Below, piece after piece: positions 1-5,166 of a stretch of 5,166 nt of DNA. Numbering within the stretch: position 1 is the stretch's first letter; each line of letters opens with the position of its first letter. The DNA lies in contig CALCSX010000062.1 in assembly GCA_937894165.1 (NCBI GenBank), positions 1 through 5,166 on the forward strand. The letters run 5' to 3'. Under the pieces are notes generated by a model. It had not been told where the DNA came from and did no database searches. It was given only the letters and a program-made list of their open reading frames with translations. This DNA comes from an uncultured Saprospiraceae bacterium. GTDB lineage: Bacteria > Bacteroidota > Bacteroidia > Chitinophagales > Saprospiraceae. Position numbers and translations under genes: made by a program.

Positions 1-775
1 TGCTGTAACCTTTTGGAATTTCAAATCCTGTTGAAAATTGAGCATTAGGCTTGATTTGATCAAAATTTATTTCAAAAGTCCCATCAAATAGGGTTGGAAC
101 TTTCACTTCTAAGAGGCGAATATATGAAAAATATTTATTATTCGTAAGTGTTTTATAATCTTTGTAGTTTTGTTGAACCGTAGCAGTAATTTCAGGATTG
201 ATTTCTTGCTTAAGACTGTAAAAATTTAACTGCCCGTCTGATTTTTTTATTATTAAATGGTTGGTAGATTGAGGTTGACTAAAATTGATATCGTATTGCA
301 GTTCGGACTCTGTATTCTTATAACCGTTTGTAGGTTCGGTCAAGGGTAAACCTTTCAATAAATTCCAAAATTGTTGAAATTCGAGATTGATACCAATAAG
401 CTTGCTCACTTCGGCAATATTTTCATCAATATATGACCTTTCTATGCGATTGACCATTTGAAACTTTTCCGGTGTAATCTTAATTCGAGCAAATTCAAAG
501 CCAAATTTCTGTAAGCTTCCCCATATGATACTATCCTCCACCGCTCTCAGAATACATTTAAATCGATGATTGCCCGGATCTCCGGAGGTAACAATATTTG
601 CTGTAGCTTCATAAGAGCTGAAATCGACAACGTTGGATAAAAAGGTCTCATAGATTTCTGACTTCTCAGAATCGACAGAAGTATCTGAAATGCCTTTTTT
701 TGATTTGCAAGCGAATTGACTAAGCATGAAAGCTATGAAAATCGAAAAAATAAGAATTTTATTGAATTTGATCAT
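1..775 (-). CDS. DUF4292 family envelope protein, probable lipoprotein (3' end cut by window edge)
   Basis: This frame reads open from the ATG at 775 (minus strand) to the left edge, giving 258 codons with no stop; the C-terminus is missing. I read it by reverse-complementing the sequence. The product starts MIKFNKILIF with a hydrophobic segment at residues 7-22, then Cys23 followed by a Lys/Ser-rich stretch, as in an exported lipoprotein. The lipobox is poor (Q-F-A-C, with no Leu/Val at -3), so lipidation is likely but not certain. The body matches my recollection of the Bacteroidota DUF4292 family: D-S-I-I-W-G-S at 81-87, then F-G-F-E-F-A-R-I-K-I-T at 91-101, a Y-I-D-E segment near 115, predicted beta-rich sequence after 155, and F-E-I-P-K-G-Y at 251-257, which usually lies near the family's C-terminus. 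So only a few residues are probably missing. The fold may resemble LolA/LolB lipoprotein carriers; that is inference. The start lies 7 bp after the TPR gene stop, implying translational coupling. Confidence 0.8.
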   Translation of the reverse strand, partial: MIKFNKILIFSIFIAFMLSQFACKSKKGISDTSVDSEKSEIYETFLSNVVDFSSYEATANIVTSGDPGNHRFKCILRAVEDSIIWGSLQKFGFEFARIKITPEKFQMVNRIERSYIDENIAEVSKLIGINLEFQQFWNLLKGLPLTEPTNGYKNTESELQYDINFSQPQSTNHLIIKKSDGQLNFYSLKQEINPEITATVQQNYKDYKTLTNNKYFSYIRLLEVKVPTLFDGTFEINFDQIKPNAQFSTGFEIPKGYS

Positions 776-782
776 CCGATAC

Positions 783-2465
783 TTATGCTTTTATTTTAGC
801 TTTTAACTTAGAATTCTGAGGCATCAAAAGTAGCGCTTCTTGCCACAACTCTATTGCTTCAGCTTCTTTCCCTAATAAATCTTTCACATCCCCCAATCTC
901 TCTAAAGTGAGAGGATATGTATGTTTAAATTCCTGAACTGCATCGGACAACACTGCTTCGGCGTTTTTATAGTCTTTATCTAGGATAAATATTTCTGCAA
1001 GATCCAATGCTACCATAGGATTTGCCTTAGCTTCCTTTGAGAGAAAATTGAATGTGTTTTTGTCGGGTTTCAGTCCTGATTTGACCAAAAATACAGCATA
1101 ATTACTCCTTATTTCGGTAGCACCGGGATTCAAATCACTCGCTTCTTTGAAAGATTGATCAGCATTTTCATTTTGAATAAGGGAATATTGAATTTTGCCT
1201 TTCAAAAATAACAAATCCGCTTTCAACTCTTTGTCACTTCCCGTCATATATTGACCCTCATTTACAATACTTAGAGCTTCTTTATTTTTACCCAAGTGGT
1301 AAAGCGAGCTGGCATTATAAAAATAAACCAAGGCTTGATTTGGATAAAAATTCAAGGCATCATTTGAAATAGCAAGAAGGCCGTCGTAATCTGCAGTGAA
1401 AAGTTGGGCCTGCATTAGTTGTCTCCAAATTTGGAAGTTGGAAGGGTCCAGATCAATGGTTCTTTGATAAGATTTGATGGATCTGGCTAGCTTTCCGGAA
1501 TGATAGAGTATATCTCCTCGCATAGAATATGCCTTAGGATCACTGGCATGGACTTGCACCAATGTAGCGGACAAGGAGTCAAGATCCCTGATCAGTAAGG
1601 GAGATTTGTCATCGAGCAATTTATCCAAATAGGGCAGCATTTCAGCAATCTTAATGTCGATGGAGATGTCGGGATTTTCCACGATGGAAATGAGTGCAAT
1701 TAACTTTTCATTTCCCGAAGTTCCGGCTCTTGACTTTGAAAGAATCACATTTGCTTGTACGTCCTGCTTATCTACTTCCAATATTTTCTCATACCATTCC
1801 AATGATTTCTTGGTATCACCTTTCTCAACATAAATCATGGCGATTTCGTGCATTAATTCTGTATCATTCTTGAAGGTATTCAAGCCGGTTTTTATAATTT
1901 CCACAGCTTCATCCGACTTATTTTGCGACTTTAGCAGTTCCATTTTGGTAAGGATAATATCCTTTGTCGTTCCTACCATTCCTTCCAATCGAATCAGCTC
2001 CTTAAAGGATTCTGCATATTGTCCTGAAGACGCCAGATAAAATGCTTTTTGATCGATATACATGGGATCTCCTGTAACTTCAAATAATTTTTCAGCAACG
2101 GGGACAGCTTCTTTGTATTTCTTTCTTTCTTCGAACAATTTCAAACTAAAATCTAAGAGCCAGGGATTTTCCGGCTCAAATCTTAGTGCATCTGTTATCG
2201 TTCGCTCAGATTGATCCCATTCTTTCAGGTCCCAATAGCAGCGCGCAATTCCATATAATACAGCGGTATTTCGTGGATCTTTTTTGCGTATTTCAGCATA
2301 GGTCTCTAGAGCAGTTTCCGTTTTTCCCAGCGTCCTATATGATTCAGCCTGAATAAAAAGCTGCTCTGACATGATCTCTTTTTCGCTTATTTGCTCTTGG
2401 GCATTCGAGGAGGAAAGAGAGAAAAAAACCAATCCGAGAAAAAGTATAAACTTAATTGTATGCAT
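783..2465 (-). CDS. Secreted tetratricopeptide repeat (TPR) protein
   Basis: The product has 560 residues. Residues 1-22 form a clear Sec signal peptide: Lys5, a hydrophobic core at 6-16, a Ser-rich end, and a signal peptidase I site after S-N-A (20-22). There is no lipobox Cys, so the mature protein should be periplasmic. TPR-like helix pairs lie at about 34-67, 68-101, 203-236, 309-343, 344-377, 378-411, 414-447 and 517-551, with typical W/Y, G, A and P positions (for example Y-A-E-I-R-K-K-D-P at 56-64 and Y-Q-R-T-I-D-L-D-P at 333-341). Residues 245-305 break the repeat pattern and contain N-P-D-I-S-I-D-I-K-I, a linker I recall from related Bacteroidota TPR proteins. TPR arrays are protein-binding scaffolds; no enzyme domain is seen. 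The gene directly precedes the DUF4292 gene and follows dut by 158 bp. Its partner is unknown, and envelope assembly is the best guess from the export signals and neighbour. The start is the ATG just before the signal peptide. Confidence 0.9.
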   Translation of the reverse strand: MHTIKFILFLGLVFFSLSSSNAQEQISEKEIMSEQLFIQAESYRTLGKTETALETYAEIRKKDPRNTAVLYGIARCYWDLKEWDQSERTITDALRFEPENPWLLDFSLKLFEERKKYKEAVPVAEKLFEVTGDPMYIDQKAFYLASSGQYAESFKELIRLEGMVGTTKDIILTKMELLKSQNKSDEAVEIIKTGLNTFKNDTELMHEIAMIYVEKGDTKKSLEWYEKILEVDKQDVQANVILSKSRAGTSGNEKLIALISIVENPDISIDIKIAEMLPYLDKLLDDKSPLLIRDLDSLSATLVQVHASDPKAYSMRGDILYHSGKLARSIKSYQRTIDLDPSNFQIWRQLMQAQLFTADYDGLLAISNDALNFYPNQALVYFYNASSLYHLGKNKEALSIVNEGQYMTGSDKELKADLLFLKGKIQYSLIQNENADQSFKEASDLNPGATEIRSNYAVFLVKSGLKPDKNTFNFLSKEAKANPMVALDLAEIFILDKDYKNAEAVLSDAVQEFKHTYPLTLERLGDVKDLLGKEAEAIELWQEALLLMPQNSKLKAKIKA

Positions 2466-2494
2466 TATTTTAATAACTTCTTTTTATAAAGAAT

Positions 2495-2602
2495 AATTCC
2501 CGAAAATATTGTCCATTAAATTTCTTTATTAACAGCGGTCACTTAACAACAAATGCTAGAACGACAATGGTTGCCAATCTGTTTAATCCGGAAATTCCCG
2601 AA
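2495..2602. repeat. 10-bp direct repeat in the dut/TPR intergenic gap
   Basis: AATTCCCGAA occurs at 2495-2504 and again at 2593-2602, start to start 98 bp apart, within the 158-bp gap between the dut stop and the TPR gene start. The right copy is part of an imperfect palindrome (CGGAAATTCCCG). No convincing terminator or strong promoter is visible in this gap. The repeat could be a binding site pair or chance in A+T-rich DNA. Confidence 0.3.
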
Positions 2603-2623
2603 TCAAAGTGATTTATTGAAAGA

Positions 2624-3064
2624 TTATTTCAAACCGGTACTTCCGAATCCACCCGCTCCACGCTCACTCTCTGATAATGAATCGGCTTCCTTCCAATTGG
2701 CTCTGGCGTAGGCTGCAAAAACCAACTGCGCCACCCGCTCACCCGGCTCAATAATCTGCTTTTCATTGGATAAATTCACGATCGGTACTTTCAATTCGCC
2801 CCTGTAATCACTGTCGATTGTTCCCGGTGCATTGATAACAGTGATGCCCTTTTTGATAGACAAGCCACTGCGAGGTCTGACCTGACATTCATAACCTTCA
2901 GGTATTTCGATGAATAATCCTGTAGGAATAAGCATTCTTTCTAGGGGTTGGAGTTCTATACTTTTCTCAATATTTGCTCTAATATCCATACCTGCACTAC
3001 CCGCAGTCTCTCGTTTAGGCAGTTCGAAGGCAGATTTGCTGATTACTTTTACTTCTATTTCCAT
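2624..3064 (-). CDS. dut: dUTP diphosphatase (dUTPase)
   Basis: This cytoplasmic enzyme hydrolyses dUTP to dUMP and pyrophosphate, keeping uracil out of DNA and supplying dUMP for thymidylate synthesis. The 146-residue length is typical of the homotrimeric all-beta family. All five conserved motifs are present in order: motif 1 A-G-M-D-I-R-A at 24-30; motif 2 P-T-G-L-F-I-E-I-P at 47-55; motif 3 from R-P-R-S-G at 63-67 through G-T-I-D-S-D-Y-R-G-E at 81-90, with catalytic Asp84 and uracil-site Tyr87; motif 4 G-E-R-V-A-Q-L-V-F at 108-116; and motif 5 R-G-A-G-G-F-G-S-T-G at 135-144, the glycine-rich tail that closes over the phosphates. No key residue is missing, so it should be active. The ATG sits right before the first beta strand. 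The gene lies 93 bp downstream of pyk; no strong promoter or terminator was seen in that gap, so read-through from pyk is plausible. Confidence 0.97.
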   Translation of the reverse strand: MEIEVKVISKSAFELPKRETAGSAGMDIRANIEKSIELQPLERMLIPTGLFIEIPEGYECQVRPRSGLSIKKGITVINAPGTIDSDYRGELKVPIVNLSNEKQIIEPGERVAQLVFAAYARANWKEADSLSESERGAGGFGSTGLK

Positions 3065-3157
3065 TAAAATTTCTTAATTAGTACTAAATAGGTCGGAAAA
3101 ATACTAAAAACAGATGTAAAAGGCTTTGTAGCTTCGGAATATTTTAAATTAATAGGT

Positions 3158-4597
3158 TTATGATACCGTTGTAACTTTCATTGTATTGGTTCGTCCTCTT
3201 TCATCAATCGGCATCGAAAACGTATTAACTACTATATCTCCACTTGTAATTTCACCCTTCTCCTTCAGAATCTTAAGAATATCCTTTAAAGTCTCATCAG
3301 TTGAAAGATAACTATCGTAATAATATGATCTAACACCCCAAACTAGACTAAGCGTAGCTTGCATCGCCGGAATATGGGTAAAAATACAAATAAAGCAATC
3401 GGGTCTGTAACTCGCCATTTTAAAGGCAGTGTAGCCTGAGGCTGTTAATCCAATCAAGGCCTTCGCACCAAGCTCGACCGCGGCCTTTGCTGCATTAAAA
3501 CATACCACATCAGACAAGAATGTAGTGGATTTAATTGACGGTTCCGGTCTTCTATGTCCGAAAGCGTAATATTTCTCTGTTTCTACAATGATTTTCTTCA
3601 TTTCCTGAACCACCTTGATAGGGTGTCTGCCCACTGATGTCTCGCCGGATAACATTACAGCATCAGTACCATCCAAAACGGCATTGGCCACATCTGTAAC
3701 CTCCGCACGGGTAGGGCTGGGGTTATTAATCATAGAATCCATTAATTGGGTGGCAACGATTACCGGTCTGGATCTCTGAATACATCTTCGAATAATATCT
3801 TTTTGAATGGCAGGAAGTTTCTCCATTGGCATTTCAACACCCAAATCACCTCTGGCGACCATAATCGCATTCGATGCTTTTATGATTTTATTGATTCGCT
3901 CCACTGCAGCCGGCTTCTCAATCTTAGAAATGATCTTTGCGGAATGCCCGGCTTTTACAATACGAGATCTCAAATCCTTCACATCGTTTGGAGATCGTAC
4001 AAATGATAATGCAATCCAATGAACCGGTTGAGTCAGTATAAATGCCAAGTCAATCAGATCTTTTTCTGTTAATGCAGGTAATGAAATATTTGTATCCGGA
4101 AGATTCACTCCCTTATTTGAGGAAATTTCAGTTCCATATTTGACAAGAAGTTTAACGGTTTTCTCATTATCTGTTTCGAGAACTTCCAAAACTACCTTGC
4201 CATCGTCCACAAGTACTTTATCACCAGCGGATACCTCCTTTGGAAATAATTCATAGCTCATGTAAATTTTTTCCATTGTACCTTCGCAATCCTCATTGGT
4301 AAAAGTGAGAACATCCCCGGCCTTAATGGGCATCAAATTGTCTTTAATCCGTCCTATTCTTAATTTTGGACCTTGTAAATCCGCAAGAATTCCCACCTGC
4401 ACACCGTAGTCTTTATTTATTTTAAGGATATGGTCAATTACTTTTTTGTGATCTTCATGAGAGCCATGTGAGAAGTTGAGCCTGAAAAGATCAACCCCCG
4501 TTTTTGCCATTTCTAATAAAATCTCATAAGAACTACAGGCTGGACCTACTGTTGCGATAACTTTGGTCTTCTTGGAATAGTTAAAATCCGGATGCAT
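3158..4597 (-). CDS. pyk: Pyruvate kinase
   Basis: It catalyses the last step of glycolysis: phosphoenolpyruvate plus ADP gives pyruvate plus ATP, in the cytoplasm, normally as a tetramer. The 479-residue product covers the barrel (A), lid (B, about 82-180) and C-terminal (C, about 350-479) domains, with no extra PEP-utilizer-like extension. Visible active-site features are R39-L-N-F-S43-H-G, D73 and R80 in A-D-L-Q-G-P-K-L-R, the catalytic Lys225 in S-K-I-E-K, metal ligands Glu227 and Asp251 (V-A-R-G-D-L-G), and Thr283 in V-A-T-Q. At positions that match rabbit muscle 113, 114, 117 and 120 it has Leu74, Gln75, Lys78 and Ile81. That set marks K+-independent pyruvate kinases, whereas K+-dependent ones have Thr, Lys, Glu and Thr. 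The start M-H-P-D-F follows a candidate promoter by a short leader. The gene is divergent from acpP and heads the leftward cluster. Confidence 0.98.
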   Translation of the reverse strand: MHPDFNYSKKTKVIATVGPACSSYEILLEMAKTGVDLFRLNFSHGSHEDHKKVIDHILKINKDYGVQVGILADLQGPKLRIGRIKDNLMPIKAGDVLTFTNEDCEGTMEKIYMSYELFPKEVSAGDKVLVDDGKVVLEVLETDNEKTVKLLVKYGTEISSNKGVNLPDTNISLPALTEKDLIDLAFILTQPVHWIALSFVRSPNDVKDLRSRIVKAGHSAKIISKIEKPAAVERINKIIKASNAIMVARGDLGVEMPMEKLPAIQKDIIRRCIQRSRPVIVATQLMDSMINNPSPTRAEVTDVANAVLDGTDAVMLSGETSVGRHPIKVVQEMKKIIVETEKYYAFGHRRPEPSIKSTTFLSDVVCFNAAKAAVELGAKALIGLTASGYTAFKMASYRPDCFICIFTHIPAMQATLSLVWGVRSYYYDSYLSTDETLKDILKILKEKGEITSGDIVVNTFSMPIDERGRTNTMKVTTVS

Positions 4598-4625
4598 AAT
4601 TATTGTATTTAATACATTAAGCTGG

Positions 4626-4633
4626 CAAAAATA
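4626..4633 (-). promoter_or_regulatory. Candidate pyk promoter -7 element
   Basis: The minus strand reads TATTTTTG here, an exact match to the Bacteroidota -7 consensus TAnnTTTG. It ends 28 bp before the pyk ATG, which would leave a leader of roughly 20-25 nt. No good TTG -33 element is found about 20 bp upstream, so the call rests on the -7 match and its position. Such an 8-mer can occur by chance in A+T-rich DNA. Confidence 0.45.
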
Positions 4634-4697
4634 ATAAATTATGGATTAAACTGTAGAAGAGTTTTTGTTATTAATATATAAAAAGATTTAGAACTTA

Positions 4698-4709
4698 ATA
4701 AAAAGTGCT
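4698..4709 (+). repeat. 12-bp direct repeat, copy 1 (pyk/acpP intergenic)
   Basis: ATAAAAAGTGCT is an exact match to the sequence at 4794-4805, 96 bp downstream. This copy lies mid-way between the two divergent genes, outside the candidate core promoters. Both copies are followed by A/T-rich sequence containing TTATT. Whether it is an operator, a duplicated promoter remnant or chance cannot be settled from one sequence. Confidence 0.5.
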
Positions 4710-4789
4710 ATTATTGACCCAATTATTAATTAATGCCGATCCATTTTTAATTATTTATCAACTGATATTTAAGAAAAAAAGAGAAAAGC

Positions 4790-4820
4790 TTGTATAAAAA
4801 GTGCTTTATTACTTATTTTG
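4790..4820 (+). promoter_or_regulatory. Candidate acpP promoter (Bacteroidota -33/-7 type)
   Basis: TTG at 4790-4792 is followed after 20 bp by TTATTTTG at 4813-4820, which matches TAnnTTTG at all fixed positions except the second. The spacing fits the Bacteroidota sigma factor pattern. The element ends 34 bp before the acpP ATG, giving a leader of roughly 25-30 nt. No Shine-Dalgarno sequence precedes the ATG; the leader is A-rich (AAACGTAAAAATT), which is usual in this phylum. Confidence 0.5.
4794..4805 (+). repeat. 12-bp direct repeat, copy 2 (inside acpP promoter)
   Basis: This second copy of ATAAAAAGTGCT (the first is at 4698-4709) falls in the spacer between the proposed -33 and -7 elements of acpP. 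A protein bound here would be expected to affect polymerase access; that is inference from position only. Confidence 0.5.
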
Positions 4821-4854
4821 CACTCGCATTTTTAACTCAATAAACGTAAAAATT

Positions 4855-5094
4855 ATGTCTAGCATTGCTGAAAAAGTAAAAAAAATCATTGTAGACAAGT
4901 TAGGAGTAGACGAATCAGAAGTTGTTTCTGAAGCTAGTTTTACTAATGATTTGGGAGCTGATTCTCTCGATACTGTTGAATTGATCATGGAATTCGAAAA
5001 AGAATTCGATCTTTCAATTCCTGACGATCAGGCTGAGAATATTCAGACTGTGGGGCAGGCTATTTCTTATCTTGAAAAAGAAGTAAAAGAGTAA
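4855..5094 (+). CDS. acpP: Acyl carrier protein
   Basis: This small acidic cytoplasmic protein carries growing acyl chains on a 4'-phosphopantetheine arm during type II fatty acid synthesis, and donates acyl groups to phospholipid and lipid A synthesis. The 79-residue product has the standard four-helix layout and the attachment motif G-A-D-S-L-D at 34-39, with Ser37 as the modified residue. The acidic helix II that docks partner enzymes follows (D-T-V-E-L-I-M-E-F-E at 39-48), then I-P-D-D at 55-58 and the conserved T-V-G at 65-67. The frame stays open upstream to a GTG at 4801. I chose the ATG at 4855 because M-S-S-I-A-E-K-V is the usual ACP N-terminus, the length then fits the family, and the upstream part holds the candidate promoter. 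In related genomes fabF commonly follows acpP; here the window ends before any such gene. Confidence 0.98.
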   Translation: MSSIAEKVKKIIVDKLGVDESEVVSEASFTNDLGADSLDTVELIMEFEKEFDLSIPDDQAENIQTVGQAISYLEKEVKE

Positions 5095-5118
5095 AAAATC
5101 ATATCCATTTAAGATTTA

Positions 5119-5160
5119 AGGGATTCGTTAGTTTTGTCTGGCGAATCCCTATTTTGCTTT
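5119..5160 (+). terminator. Rho-independent terminator or attenuator after acpP
   Basis: AGGGATTCG (5119-5127) pairs perfectly with CGAATCCCT (5142-5150). The stem extends inward by four more pairs in RNA, two of them G-U (5128-5131 with 5138-5141), leaving a 6-nt loop at 5132-5137. The U-rich tail ATTTTGCTTT follows at 5151-5160. It starts 24 bp after the acpP stop. On the opposite strand no U-tract follows, so it should act mainly on rightward transcripts. Confidence 0.88.
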
Positions 5161-5166
5161 AATTAT

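Noticed and set aside
1837..2040. Plus-strand open frame of 67 codons inside the TPR gene
   Set aside because: It lies wholly antisense to a well-supported gene, has no recognisable motif and no promoter, so it is a shadow frame.
2501..2508. Possible TPR gene promoter (TATTTTCG on the minus strand, with a TTA 21 bp upstream)
   Set aside because: There is one mismatch in the -7 element and a poor -33; the match is too weak to annotate, though its position 35 bp before the start is suitable.
3065..3157. Search for a pyk terminator or dut promoter in the 93-bp gap
   Set aside because: Only a 3-bp stem around GCT/AGC and a partial -7 match (TATTTTTC) without a TTG upstream were found; neither is convincing.
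3746..4022. Two overlapping plus-strand open frames inside pyk
   Set aside because: They are antisense to the conserved barrel of pyruvate kinase, overlap each other in different frames, and resemble no protein family.
4801..4854. An 18-codon in-frame N-terminal extension of acpP from a GTG
   Set aside because: It would give an over-long ACP with a non-family N-terminus and overlaps the candidate promoter; the ATG at 4855 gives the usual 79-residue protein.
5150..5157. TATTTTGC after the acpP hairpin as a promoter for the next gene
   Set aside because: It resembles the acpP -7 region but no TTG lies about 20 bp upstream, and it is better explained as the terminator's U-rich tail.

Overview
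The window looks like chromosomal core DNA from a member of the Bacteroidota, perhaps Cytophagales (the order is a guess). The signs are A+T-rich intergenic DNA, start codons without Shine-Dalgarno sequences, upstream elements resembling the Bacteroidota promoter (TTG about 20 bp before TAnnTTTG), and a DUF4292 family protein next to a secreted TPR protein. All coding frames read cleanly, with no frameshift, transposon, CRISPR array, tRNA or rRNA seen.

Layout. Four genes run leftward, in transcription order: pyruvate kinase (pyk, 4597 to 3158), dUTPase (dut, 3064 to 2624), a secreted TPR protein (2465 to 783) and a DUF4292 envelope protein (775 to the left edge, missing only its 3' end). One gene runs rightward: acyl carrier protein (acpP, 4855 to 5094). 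A 257-bp A+T-rich divergent region separates pyk from acpP. It carries a candidate promoter for each gene and a 12-bp direct repeat, one copy of which lies inside the acpP promoter. A strong hairpin with a U-rich tail follows acpP, 24 bp after its stop.

How the genes relate. pyk (last step of glycolysis), dut (nucleotide pool hygiene) and acpP (fatty acid carrier) are housekeeping genes. The TPR and DUF4292 genes are 7 bp apart and almost certainly co-transcribed. Both products have N-terminal export signals, so they probably act together at the periplasmic side of the envelope; their exact function is not known to me. The 93-bp and 158-bp gaps around dut leave open whether all four leftward genes form one operon.

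I found no new defence, mobile or RNA-based system. The points most worth a second look are the TPR/DUF4292 pair, the K+-independent residue signature of the pyruvate kinase, and the repeat and hairpin architecture around acpP.
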